35,789 nucleotides of DNA. Origin: an uncultured bacterium (lineage in GTDB: Bacteria > Verrucomicrobiota > Verrucomicrobiia > Verrucomicrobiales > V1-33). Positions within the stretch are counted from its first letter, which is position 1. Every line of letters begins with the position of its first letter. Below the pieces are notes generated by a model that worked only from the letters and a program-made list of their open reading frames with translations, did no database searches and was not told the origin of the DNA. Shown here piece after piece: positions 28,138 through 35,789 of this stretch. The translations under genes and the position numbers were made by a program. The DNA lies in assembly GCA_903936775.1 (NCBI GenBank), contig CAIZWU010000053.1:1-35789 (forward strand). The letters are read 5' to 3'.

Positions 28138-31100
28138 ATGTCTCTTTCACTCTCCCGATTGGTTCCTCGGCCGGTGCTCCTCCCGGTGGTTTATTTGGCG
28201 GTCCTGCTCCCGGGCGTCTTGTCCGCCGCGCCGCCGGCCGGCCTGCGGTTCGTGGAGCGTCCCGGGGCGATTGATTTCGCGGCCACCTGGAAACCGGCCC
28301 CTGCCTACACCGGGATGAAAGATGGGGCCTTCGCGGGAGGCGGGGTGGCGGTGGGCGACGTCACAGGAGACGGTTTGGCGGATGTCTATCTCTCCCGGCC
28401 CAGCGGGGGAGGCCGGCTCTTCAAGAATGAAGGGGGCTTCAGGTTCACGGATATCACCCAGCAGTCGGGCCTCGCGGCGGATGCCGCCAACTGGGCCTCC
28501 GGCAGCACCATGGCGGATGTCGACAACGACGGGGATCTGGACCTCTCGGTGTGTGCTTATGATGGACCACCCCGCCTGTTCCTCAATGATGGCCAAGGAG
28601 TCTTCCGGGACGTGGCAGCGGCCGCAGGACTGGCTTTCAAAGGCGCGGGGATCACCCTCGCCTGGGCCGACATGGACCGGGACGGCGACGCCGACGCCTA
28701 TCTGGTAACCAGCCGGGCTTATGATTCAGAGAAAATCTCCCCGGCCGATGTGCAACGCCTGCGTGAGATTGAAAAACGGCTTACCAAAGACCCGGTCTCG
28801 GGCGCCCTGCTGGTGCCGCCCGAAATGCGGGAGGAATTCAGCGTCATGATGCGGCCGGGAGCCCCCTATCTGGTCAAGGCGGGGCAAATCGACCGTCTTT
28901 ACCGCAATGACGGCCCAGGTCCGGATGGCGTGCCGGTTTTCCGGGATATCACCACCGCGGCCGGGCTGACGGATTATGGCCGCGGGCTGGCGGCGCAGTG
29001 GTGGGATTACGATGCTGACGGGTTTCCGGACCTCTATGTCGCCAACGATTTCTTCGGTCCTGACCGGCTTTGGCATAACAAGGGCGATGGCACCTTCGAG
29101 GACAAGGCCCCCGCCTTGCTGCGGCACACCCCGTGGTTTTCCATGGGCTGCGACAGTGGCGATCTCAACAATGACGGGCGGATCGATTTCATGGCTTCAG
29201 ACATGGCGGGATCGTCCCATTACAAGGATAAGATGGGCATGGGAAGCATGGACAAAAACGGGTGGTTTCTCGAAATGGGGACGCCCCGCCAATACATGCG
29301 GAATGCGGTATATCTCAATTCCGGAGAAGGCCTGCCTTTCATGGAATGTGCGCACCAGCTGCGTATCGCCGCCACGGACTGGACCTGGGCCGTAAAATTC
29401 GCTGACATGGACTGCGATGGCTGGCTGGATCTCTTTGTGACCAATGGCATGACCGGGGATTATTTGAACTCCGACCTTGTGGCGGCCAATCCCGGCGGAG
29501 GTCCAGTGAATCAGGCTCCACCCAAACCGGACCGCGATATGGCCTTCCGCAATGCCGGCGCGGGGCAGGGGGGCGGGTGGTCTGCCTCGTTCGAAAATAC
29601 CGGCAAGGCCTGGGGCCTCGACCGTGAAGGCATCAGTTTCGGGGCGGCGTGGGGAGATCTGGATGCGGATGGTGATCCTGATTTGGTCGTGAACAATTTT
29701 GATGAAGCCTGCACGGTTTACGAAAACGGCACGCCGGCCGCGGAGGCCGGGCGCCTGGTGGTGCGGCTCCGTGGGGTGCAGTCCAACCGTGCCGGGCTGG
29801 GGGCGCGGGTGATCCTGACGGCCGGGGGTATCCCGCAAACCCGCGAGATCTCGTCCGCCCGGGGGTTTTTCAGTTCTGATGAGCCCGTGGCGTTTTTTGG
29901 ATTGGGCAAGGCAAGGGCGGAGCGTCTCGAAGTCCGCTGGCCGTCCGGCAAGGTACAGATCCTGACCGGGATTCCGGCCGGCCCGGTCCTGACCCTGACC
30001 GAGGACGGTGACCCCGCGCCGCTGGAGAAAGCGGCCCCAAGGTTATTCCGTGCCAGCGATAGTCTGGCCCTCCCCCACCGGGAAAGCGGATTCGATGACT
30101 TTGCGGTGCAACCCCTCCTGCCCAACCGGCTCTCGCGTCAGGGACCGGGGCAGGCGTGGGCCGATGTGGACGGGGATGGCGACTTCGACCTCTTCCAGGG
30201 AGGCCCCGCCGGCAGCGCGGGACGTCTCGTGTTCAACGATGGTCCTGACGAAACCGGCAAGCCGCGTTTCTCGATAAAATCGACCGCTCCCTTTGATGCC
30301 GATGCGGCATCCGAGGATATGGGAGTGCTCTTTTTCGATGCTGACCGCGATGGGGACGATGATCTGTATGTCGTCAGTGGAGGCGTGGAAGCCGCTGCCG
30401 GCACCGCGCTCTATCAGGACCGGCTTTATATCAATGATGGCAGAGGCAATTTCATGAAAGCCTCCGCCGGCACGTTGCCGGAAGAAGTGGATAGTGGCTC
30501 CTGTGTTGGCGCGGCGGACTTTGATCACGATGGAGACCTTGATCTTTTTGTGGGGGGGCGGGTCCATCCCGGCAAATATCCCACCAGTCCCGGGAGCCGT
30601 CTGCTGCGGAACGATGGCGGGAAATTCAGCGACATTACGACCGGAGTGGCACCGGCTTTGGCCACCACGCGTCTGGTCACGGCAGCGATCTGGGCCGATC
30701 TGGACCAGGATTCCTGGCCGGAACTGGTGCTGGCTTCGGAATGGGGGACGGTGCAGGTCTTCCAAAACACCAAAGGCCGGCTCACCCCGCTGGAGACGGC
30801 GGCGGGAGCCCTCACCGGGTGGTGGAACAGTCTCGCCGCCGCTGATCTGGATGGCGATGGCAGGCTGGATCTCATCGCGGGTAACTACGGTCTTAATACC
30901 AAGTATCACCCTTCCCCGGGACATCCGGCGGTCATTTATTATGGTGATTTCGATGATAGTGGCCATCCCCAGGTGGTCGAAGCCAAGACCCTGACGGACG
31001 GCACGGTGCTTCCGGTCCGGGGCAAGAGTTGTTCCCAGGCGGCGATGCCGATCCTGCGCTCCAAGTTCCCCAAATTCCATGACTTCGCCTCGTCGGATCT

Positions 31101-31806
31101 GAATGGGATCTATACCGAACAAAAGCTGGCGGGAGCGGTGCGGTTGGAAGCCGTCAATCTGGAGAGCGCGGTGTTTTGGAATGAAACCTCCGGCCCCGGC
31201 AAGGTGGCCCTCCGGCATCAACCGTTGCCTTCCCTGGCACAGATCGCGCCAGTCTTCGGCATTACCCTGGTGGACGTGGACGGCGATGGTGACAGCGACG
31301 TGGTGCTCGCGCAAAATTCCTACAGTCCGCAGCGGGAAACCGGGAATATGGACGGCGGGGTTTCCCTGCTGCTGCAGAATGACGGCGCGCGCAAATTCTC
31401 CGCGATCTGGCCGGACCGCAGCGGGATCGCGGTGGCGGCCGATGCCAAATCCCTCACCTCTGTGCCGCTTTCGGGGACGGCCTCTCCCTCGCTCTACTTC
31501 GGGGTCAACCATAGCCCCTCACAGATCTTCCTGCCAGAGGCCGCGGCCGCCCCGCAGACCGGAATCAGCCTCCGGGGGGCTCCTGGAAATCCCCATGCCA
31601 TCGGCGCCCGGGTCACGTTTGTCCTGCCCTCTGGAGCCACCCAAATCAGGGATCTTTCCGCAGGCGGGGGATACCTGTCCCAGGAACCGCCCGTCGTTTT
31701 CGTCCCCGCCACGGTCAGCCGGATCAAGGTGCGATGGCCGGATGGCAGGGAGTCCAACCACGCCATCAAGGGCGCCCGGGTCACGGTGGGGCCATCCGGT
31801 CCGTAG
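28138..31806 (+). CDS. Large exported FG-GAP/VCBS-repeat protein with two ASPIC/UnbV domains
   Basis: The 1222-residue product has a signal peptide (about 1-31) and then long beta-propeller regions with calcium-loop repeats of the form DxDxDGxxD. I count thirteen, for example DVDNDGDLDLS, DMDCDGWLDLF, DLDADGDPDLV, DVDGDGDFDLF, DFDHDGDLDLF and DVDGDGDSDVV. An ASPIC/UnbV domain lies at about 537-623 (GRLVVRLRGVQSNRAGLGARVIL...RLEVRWPSGKVQ) and a second closes the protein at about 1142-1222 (GARVTFVLPSG...IKVRWPDGRES). The layout propeller-ASPIC-propeller-ASPIC implies an internal duplication of a CRTAC1-like unit. Such proteins are abundant in Verrucomicrobiota and Planctomycetota; an adhesive or binding role is assumed but unproven. 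It converges on the SGNH gene with a 29-base gap. Confidence 0.92.
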   Translation: MSLSLSRLVPRPVLLPVVYLAVLLPGVLSAAPPAGLRFVERPGAIDFAATWKPAPAYTGMKDGAFAGGGVAVGDVTGDGLADVYLSRPSGGGRLFKNEGGFRFTDITQQSGLAADAANWASGSTMADVDNDGDLDLSVCAYDGPPRLFLNDGQGVFRDVAAAAGLAFKGAGITLAWADMDRDGDADAYLVTSRAYDSEKISPADVQRLREIEKRLTKDPVSGALLVPPEMREEFSVMMRPGAPYLVKAGQIDRLYRNDGPGPDGVPVFRDITTAAGLTDYGRGLAAQWWDYDADGFPDLYVANDFFGPDRLWHNKGDGTFEDKAPALLRHTPWFSMGCDSGDLNNDGRIDFMASDMAGSSHYKDKMGMGSMDKNGWFLEMGTPRQYMRNAVYLNSGEGLPFMECAHQLRIAATDWTWAVKFADMDCDGWLDLFVTNGMTGDYLNSDLVAANPGGGPVNQAPPKPDRDMAFRNAGAGQGGGWSASFENTGKAWGLDREGISFGAAWGDLDADGDPDLVVNNFDEACTVYENGTPAAEAGRLVVRLRGVQSNRAGLGARVILTAGGIPQTREISSARGFFSSDEPVAFFGLGKARAERLEVRWPSGKVQILTGIPAGPVLTLTEDGDPAPLEKAAPRLFRASDSLALPHRESGFDDFAVQPLLPNRLSRQGPGQAWADVDGDGDFDLFQGGPAGSAGRLVFNDGPDETGKPRFSIKSTAPFDADAASEDMGVLFFDADRDGDDDLYVVSGGVEAAAGTALYQDRLYINDGRGNFMKASAGTLPEEVDSGSCVGAADFDHDGDLDLFVGGRVHPGKYPTSPGSRLLRNDGGKFSDITTGVAPALATTRLVTAAIWADLDQDSWPELVLASEWGTVQVFQNTKGRLTPLETAAGALTGWWNSLAAADLDGDGRLDLIAGNYGLNTKYHPSPGHPAVIYYGDFDDSGHPQVVEAKTLTDGTVLPVRGKSCSQAAMPILRSKFPKFHDFASSDLNGIYTEQKLAGAVRLEAVNLESAVFWNETSGPGKVALRHQPLPSLAQIAPVFGITLVDVDGDGDSDVVLAQNSYSPQRETGNMDGGVSLLLQNDGARKFSAIWPDRSGIAVAADAKSLTSVPLSGTASPSLYFGVNHSPSQIFLPEAAAAPQTGISLRGAPGNPHAIGARVTFVLPSGATQIRDLSAGGGYLSQEPPVVFVPATVSRIKVRWPDGRESNHAIKGARVTVGPSGP

Positions 31807-31835
31807 GCGGCCGGTCCGGCGCTTCCCCTCATCCA

Positions 31836-32510
31836 TCAACGGCCGGACTTCTCAAGATGGGGCCGCAGGATCCGGCTCCAGATTTCATAACCGGCGGGGC
31901 TGAGGTGCAGGCCGTCTTTTTGATAGAGTTCGGGCCGCAGGGTGCCCCCGGGACCGAGGAGCGGGGTGGCGAGGTCCAGATACTGTAGTTTGTCAGGCTG
32001 GGTGGCGCAGTGTTTTTCGATCAGGGCATTGGCTTCGCTCTGGAGGGGCCGCAGTTTCTGGCGGGCGATGCTGGGCTTGATGGGGATGAAGAGGATGCGG
32101 CAGTCCGGGAGATCTTTCTGGATGGTGGCGGCGAAGGCCTTGAAGTTGTCCGCGATCCGGGTGGCGGTATGCCCCTCGGAGGAATCGTTATCCCCGGCAT
32201 AAAGCACGATCAGCCGGGGTTTCCACGGCAGCAGTAAACGGGGGGCAAACCAGGTGGAATCCGCTATGATGGATCCGCCGAAACCACAATTCACGAGGGG
32301 CAGGTCCGGAAAGCTTTTCTTCAGGTCCCACAACCGGATGCTGGAACTGCCCGCAAACACCACCCCGTCCGGTGCTGGCGGTGCTTCCTTCAGCCGGGTT
32401 TCGATCTTCGCGACTTCTGCTTCCCATCGGGCCGGCCCGGTGGGCTTTTTAGGAGCCTCCTGGGCTGAAAGGGAAAACACGGTGAAGAGGAGCAGGAGTA
32501 GCAGGCGCAT
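31836..32510 (-). CDS. Secreted SGNH/GDSL hydrolase
   Basis: The 224-residue product has a signal peptide (MRLLLLLLFTVFSLSA) and the SGNH hydrolase blocks. Block I is FAGSSSIRLW with probable nucleophile S56, block II NCGFGGS, block III YAGDND (Gly and Asn of the oxyanion hole) and block V DGLHLSPAGY with the catalytic Asp and His. Members remove acyl groups, often acetyl esters from polysaccharides, but the substrate is not predictable. It lies 64 bases after the sulfatase gene on the same strand, so a joint operon for processing a decorated glycan is likely. Its stop is close to the convergent FG-GAP/ASPIC gene; GTCCGGC/GCCGGAC (31814-31848) could form a hairpin there. Confidence 0.9.
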   Translation of the reverse strand: MRLLLLLLFTVFSLSAQEAPKKPTGPARWEAEVAKIETRLKEAPPAPDGVVFAGSSSIRLWDLKKSFPDLPLVNCGFGGSIIADSTWFAPRLLLPWKPRLIVLYAGDNDSSEGHTATRIADNFKAFAATIQKDLPDCRILFIPIKPSIARQKLRPLQSEANALIEKHCATQPDKLQYLDLATPLLGPGGTLRPELYQKDGLHLSPAGYEIWSRILRPHLEKSGR

Positions 32511-32574
32511 GAGGGGAAAGACAGGAGACAGCTCAACGTGGGGGCCAGGGCTATCAACCAGGAACCTCAGTGGC

Positions 32575-34320
32575 TTATTTCACCGGGGCGAGTAAAACCA
32601 TTCTCACATCCATCACGGCCGCGGCGGTTTTGGTTTGCGGGGCGAGGGTCAGACGGGTGCGGCCGGCGGGGAGGTCGGCTTCCCCCACGACGACGGGGCG
32701 GAAGTCCTGGAACCCATTCGTCTCCTGGACGGTGAAGGGAAGCGCGGTGCTGCCAACCATCACATGGACCAGGCTGCCGCCGTTTCCTTTGCCGCAGCCC
32801 TGCATCACGGTGATCCGATACCGCCCGGGAGCCGGCACTTGGAGGTCCCAGGCCGCCTGGTCTTCTTTCCGGGTCCAGAACCCGAGGGTATTTTTCTTCG
32901 GGTTGGGCTCGTAGCGCAGCATGGTGCCGATGACTTCGGCGTCGGAGGCGTGGAGTTCGATGGCCCCGCTCTTTTTGGGGCGGGCGAGGTTCCAGGTGGC
33001 GAGGGGATCATAGTCCGGATTGGGTCCCTGCATGGGCTGGGCGTTGACGGATTTTTTCCAGTCGTTCAGCCGGGTCAGGAGCTGATTGACCAGCAGGGGC
33101 TGGGTGCGGGCGAGGTCCTGGGTTTCAGACGGGTCGTCGCGGAGGTTGTACAGTTCGAGATGGCTGTCGTCATAGGATTCGATCAGCTTCCAGTCGCCAT
33201 GGCGGATGCTGCCGGCGGGGAAGCCCATTTGATTGCTGTAGTGTGGATAGTGCCAGCAGAGGGTGTCGCGGGCGGGGTGCTTTCCAGTGGTCAGAAATGA
33301 ACTGAGGTCGAGACCATCCACGTGGTCCGGGGCGGGCAGGCCCGCGAAGGACATCAGGGTGGGGAGGAGGTCCGTGGCCATGATGGGAGTGGCGTCGGTT
33401 TTTCCGGCGGGAAGCTGGCCGGGCCAGCGCATGATCCAGGGGACGCGGGTGCCGCCTTCATAGAGGCAGCCCTTGCCGCCGCGCAGGGGAGCATTGCTGG
33501 TGGCGGGGGTGCGGATGCCTTCCATGGTGGAAAGTCCGCCATTGTCCGACATGAAGATGACGAGGGTATCGGCGGTGCGGCCCTGGGTTTCGAGGGCGGT
33601 CAGGAGGCGGCCGGTGCAATCGTCGAGCGTGGCCATCATGGCGGCGTAGGTTGGATTGGATGCTTTGTTATATTGCTCCTCCAGTCCAGGTTTGGCGCCG
33701 AGCGGGATGTGCGGCGTGTTGTGGGCCAGGTAGCAGAAGAAGGGACGGCCCTTCGGCTGCTCACTGATCCACGTGATCGCTTTATCCGTCAGGTCGTATT
33801 CGCCTTTGCCCCCTTCCGTATCGGTGGGCGTGGTGTTCGCCTGCCCATTGTAATAATGATCGAATCCCTGCTCGGCAGGACTGAAGTTTGGTCCACCAAG
33901 GTGCCATTTGCCAAACAGGGCGCTGGTATAACCGGCGGGCTGGAGGCGTTCGGGCAGGGTTTGTTCCTCCAGTGGCAGATTCAGGGCGATCTGCGGGCGG
34001 ATCATTTTTTGCGAGGGCAGGACCGGGCGGCCGGGGATGAAATCCGTGAGGTTCAGCCGGGCCGGGGTGCGCCCGGTCATGAGGGCGGCGCGGTTGGCGG
34101 AGCAGATCGGCTGGGCGGCGTAGGCCTGGGTGAAGCGGATGCCTTCGGCGGCCAGTTTGTCGAGGTGGGGGGTGTTTTTCCAGGAGGAGCCATAACATCC
34201 GAGGTCGGACCAGCCGAGATCATCGGTGAGGATGAACACGATGTTGGGCGGGGCCGCGGCGGCGCAGGCGGAGGCTCCGAAACACCAAAGGCAGCAGACG
34301 GTCAGAATGGAACGGATCAT
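32575..34320 (-). CDS. Secreted sulfatase with C-terminal beta-rich extension
   Basis: The 581-residue product has a signal peptide (about 1-23) and a formylglycine sulfatase domain: metal-binding NIVFILTDDLGW (D33, D34), the modification site CSANRAALMTGR with C73 and R77, GKWHLGG, HNTPHIPLG, MSDNGG and GGTRVPWIMRWPG. The site is C-S-A-N-R, not the usual C-x-P-S-R; the relaxed C-x-(P/A)-x-R form is accepted by some maturation enzymes, so activity is still plausible. Residues from about 455 form an extension (LHASDAEVIG...DLQVPAPGRYRITV...) resembling a carbohydrate-binding beta-sandwich. It is followed at 64 bases by an SGNH esterase gene. Substrate is unknown; a sulfated polysaccharide is likely. 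No sulfatase-maturing gene is in the window. Confidence 0.93.
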   Translation of the reverse strand: MIRSILTVCCLWCFGASACAAAAPPNIVFILTDDLGWSDLGCYGSSWKNTPHLDKLAAEGIRFTQAYAAQPICSANRAALMTGRTPARLNLTDFIPGRPVLPSQKMIRPQIALNLPLEEQTLPERLQPAGYTSALFGKWHLGGPNFSPAEQGFDHYYNGQANTTPTDTEGGKGEYDLTDKAITWISEQPKGRPFFCYLAHNTPHIPLGAKPGLEEQYNKASNPTYAAMMATLDDCTGRLLTALETQGRTADTLVIFMSDNGGLSTMEGIRTPATSNAPLRGGKGCLYEGGTRVPWIMRWPGQLPAGKTDATPIMATDLLPTLMSFAGLPAPDHVDGLDLSSFLTTGKHPARDTLCWHYPHYSNQMGFPAGSIRHGDWKLIESYDDSHLELYNLRDDPSETQDLARTQPLLVNQLLTRLNDWKKSVNAQPMQGPNPDYDPLATWNLARPKKSGAIELHASDAEVIGTMLRYEPNPKKNTLGFWTRKEDQAAWDLQVPAPGRYRITVMQGCGKGNGGSLVHVMVGSTALPFTVQETNGFQDFRPVVVGEADLPAGRTRLTLAPQTKTAAAVMDVRMVLLAPVK

Positions 34321-34398
34321 GAAGTTGAGTATGGCACAGAAATCGGCACGCCCTGCAACGCATTTGCGGGTTGGTGAATTCCGGCTTCACTGCCGGCC

Positions 34399-34833
34399 AT
34401 GTCTGATTCCCCCGCTTCCCCGTCCGCCGCGCTGGACGTCCTGACCCGCTATTACGCCGCCTTCAATGCCGGTGACCACGCCGGCATGCTGGCGCTGCTG
34501 CGGGAGGATGTGGCGCATGATACCAACCAGGGCGACCGGGAAACCGGGCGGGACGCCTTTGCGGCCTTCCTCGGGCGCATGCAGCGCTGTTATGCCGAGC
34601 AATTGGTGGACTTGGTGCTCTGGGCCGATCCCACCGGCACCCGGGCCGCCGCGGAATTTACCGTGCTGGGCACTTATCTGGCAACGGATGACGGCCTCCC
34701 AACGGCCAGTGGCCAGACCTACCGCCTGCCGGCAGGGGCCTTTTTCACCTTGCGGGACGGCCTGATCGGGCGGGTGACCATGTATTACAACCTGACGGAC
34801 TGGCTGCGGCAGGTGGGGGCCCCGCCTGCCTGA
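34399..34833 (+). CDS. NTF2-like (SnoaL-type) protein
   Basis: This 144-residue cytoplasmic protein has the NTF2-like cone fold pattern: VLTRYYAAFNAGDHAGMLALLREDVAHDTNQG at about 15-45, GRDAFAAFLGRM, a central AAEFTVLGTYL strand, and RLPAGAFFTLRDGLIGRVTMYYNLTDWLRQV at the end. It resembles SnoaL/ketosteroid-isomerase-related proteins, which include enzymes and small-molecule binding proteins; the specific function cannot be told. It is divergent from the sulfatase across 78 bases. A hairpin overlapping its stop codon (GCCTGCC 34824-34830 with GGCAGGC 34839-34845) could act in termination, with T-rich sequence only 15-20 bases later. Confidence 0.85.
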   Translation: MSDSPASPSAALDVLTRYYAAFNAGDHAGMLALLREDVAHDTNQGDRETGRDAFAAFLGRMQRCYAEQLVDLVLWADPTGTRAAAEFTVLGTYLATDDGLPTASGQTYRLPAGAFFTLRDGLIGRVTMYYNLTDWLRQVGAPPA

Positions 34834-34952
34834 ACGGGGGCAGGCACCCGGCTGCACCTTAAATTTTCCAGAAGTTCATTTTTCCATTTGCGAACCGCCG
34901 GAACGCATCCATACTCGCCATCCTGTTCCGCGCGGTCCTTCAAGGCCGTTCT

Positions 34953-35028
34953 GGAGTGGTAGCTCAATGGTTAGAGCGCTGCCCTGTCACGGCAGAGGTT
35001 GCGGGTTCGAGTCCCGTCCGCTCCGCCA
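34953..35028 (+). tRNA. tRNA-Asp (anticodon GTC)
   Basis: A complete 76-base cloverleaf. The acceptor GGAGTGG pairs with CCGCTCC (one G-U), the D stem is GCTC/GAGC, the anticodon stem CTGCC/GGCAG holds the loop CTGTCAC with GTC as anticodon, and the T arm is GCGGG TTCGAGT CCCGT. The discriminator is G and CCA is encoded. It is a single tRNA, not part of a cluster, and no integrated element abuts its 3' end. Confidence 0.97.
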
Positions 35029-35063
35029 CCCCTCTTTACGCAGATAGCGTTTCATCAGAGGGG
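35029..35063 (+). terminator. Stem-loop directly after tRNA-Asp
   Basis: CCCCTCT (35029-35035) pairs with AGAGGGG (35057-35063), with a short inner stem ACGC/GCGT. It begins at the base after the encoded CCA. It may serve 3' processing or termination, but no T-run follows. Confidence 0.35.
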
Positions 35064-35168
35064 ACGGTGGGAAAGATTGATGATTGCTCTGCCCGGGGCT
35101 TTTCGTATAGAAAACCAGCGCTGCCGGGCTCCCAGATGAAACGGGCCCTCATCGCCTTTTCCCATTCC

Positions 35169-35789
35169 ATGAAACTACATCCTATCGTTTTTCCGGCCCT
35201 CGCGCTTGCGGGAGCCTTCACCTTTGCTTTTGCCCAGGAGAAAAAGGAGCCCAACTTCACCGTCTCTCCCGACAAGATTGCCAAAATCGATGCCTCGTTG
35301 CCGGGCAAGACTCCGGCCCCGGTCGGGAAAAAGCATGAAGTCCTTGTTTTTACCCGTACGGTGGGATTCCGGCACGGTTCCATTCCGGTGGGCGTGGAAG
35401 CGATGAAGCGGATGGGTGAAAAGACGGGCTTGTTCCACGTGACGCACACCGAGGATCCCGCGGCTTTTGAAGCGGACAGCCTGAAGAAATTCGACGCCAT
35501 CTTTATGCTGAATACCACCAACGAGGTCTTCGATACCGGCGACAAAGCCGTTGAGGAGCGCCTCAAAGCAAATCTGCTGGCCTTTGTGGACAGCGGCAAA
35601 GGCATCGTGGGCATCCACAGTGCGACGGATACCTACAAGGGGTGGAAGGAATACAACGAGATGATGGGTGGCGCCTTCGTGAAGCATCCCTGGAATTCCG
35701 GCGACACGGTGCGGGTGAAAAACCTGGACCCGAAACATCCGGTGAACGCCTCGTTCAAAGGCGAAGGCATCACCTTGAAGGACGAAATC
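35169..35789 (+). CDS. ThuA-domain secreted protein (3' end outside window)
   Basis: The frame runs off the window after 207 codons. A signal peptide (MKLHPIVFPALALAGAFTFAFA) precedes a ThuA-like, glutamine-amidotransferase-fold domain: EVLVFTRTVGFRHGSIPVGVEAM near residue 57, FDAIFMLNTTNEVF, LLAFVDSGKGIVGIHSATDTYKGWKEYNEMMGGAFVKHPW and DPKHPVNASF. ThuA domains were named from trehalose utilisation in rhizobia and are common exported proteins in Planctomycetota and Verrucomicrobiota, often joined to cytochrome or DUF1080 domains; what follows here is unknown. An in-frame ATG at 35136 would extend the protein by 11 residues, but 35169 gives the better signal peptide. TATAGA at 35106-35111 is a weak -10 candidate. 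Confidence 0.88.
   Translation, partial: MKLHPIVFPALALAGAFTFAFAQEKKEPNFTVSPDKIAKIDASLPGKTPAPVGKKHEVLVFTRTVGFRHGSIPVGVEAMKRMGEKTGLFHVTHTEDPAAFEADSLKKFDAIFMLNTTNEVFDTGDKAVEERLKANLLAFVDSGKGIVGIHSATDTYKGWKEYNEMMGGAFVKHPWNSGDTVRVKNLDPKHPVNASFKGEGITLKDEI

Noticed and set aside
30043..31512. Minus-strand 489-codon frame within the FG-GAP/ASPIC gene
   Set aside because: Repetitive calcium-loop codons leave the antisense strand open; no family resemblance.
33322..34377. Plus-strand 351-codon frame opposite the sulfatase
   Set aside because: Antisense of a complete sulfatase with signal peptide and all motifs.
34953..35063. Integration site at tRNA-Asp
   Set aside because: No integrase gene and no repeat of the tRNA 3' end in the window.

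Overview
The window looks like a GC-rich chromosomal segment from a Verrucomicrobiota bacterium; a Planctomycetota relative is the main alternative. This is an inference from gene content: planctomycete-type cytochrome proteins (PSCyt1/DUF1549/DUF1553, DUF1592 group), Tat-exported DUF1501 and DUF1552 proteins, DUF1080 proteins, a sulfatase, an ASPIC/UnbV protein, a ThuA protein and a VPEP-type PEP-CTERM protein. Many starts have no clear Shine-Dalgarno sequence, which also fits these phyla.

Layout. 1-676: 3' end of thiC. 677-1386: a debris field holding an IS21 IstA remnant fused to a decayed second copy of the DUF1553-DUF1501 gene pair. 1387-2025: a CHRD/PEP-CTERM secreted protein. 2240-7836 (minus): DUF1080 protein, heme-bearing DUF1549/DUF1553 protein and Tat-exported DUF1501 protein. 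8101-10650 (minus): helicase hrpB. 10822-15911 (plus): an MtfA-like zinc peptidase, then a secreted jelly-roll-like protein, a two-heme-motif DUF1592-group protein and a Tat-type DUF1552 protein. A bidirectional terminator near 16000 separates these from a furA-katG pair on the minus strand. 18852-20138 (plus): a DUF808 membrane protein behind a 300-nt leader with many inverted repeats. 20242-24276 (minus): a small basic ORF, a MITE-like element, a Tat-type lactonase-family propeller, an internally deleted cupin gene, an orphan DUF1501 gene and an internally deleted methyltransferase gene. 24390-26168 (plus): an amidohydrolase fused to a CBM9-like domain. 26346-27849 (minus): PhnA-like zinc-ribbon protein and a DUF1080 protein. 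28138-31806 (plus): a 1222-residue FG-GAP/ASPIC protein. 31836-34320 (minus): sulfatase then SGNH hydrolase. 34399 to the end (plus): NTF2-like protein, tRNA-Asp and a truncated ThuA-domain protein.

How the genes may work together. Much of the window encodes exported proteins probably acting on complex carbohydrates (sulfatase, SGNH esterase, DUF1080, lactonase-like propeller, ThuA, CBM9-like domain), plus two parallel exported heme/Tat modules of unknown biochemistry. Housekeeping and stress genes (thiC, hrpB, furA-katG, tRNA-Asp) are interspersed.

The best leads are the structured leader before the DUF808 gene, the parallel design of the two heme/Tat modules, the repeated pattern of gene remnants that keep both ends but lose the middle, and the MITE-like element. 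No CRISPR array, prophage, complete transposon or recognisable defence island was seen.
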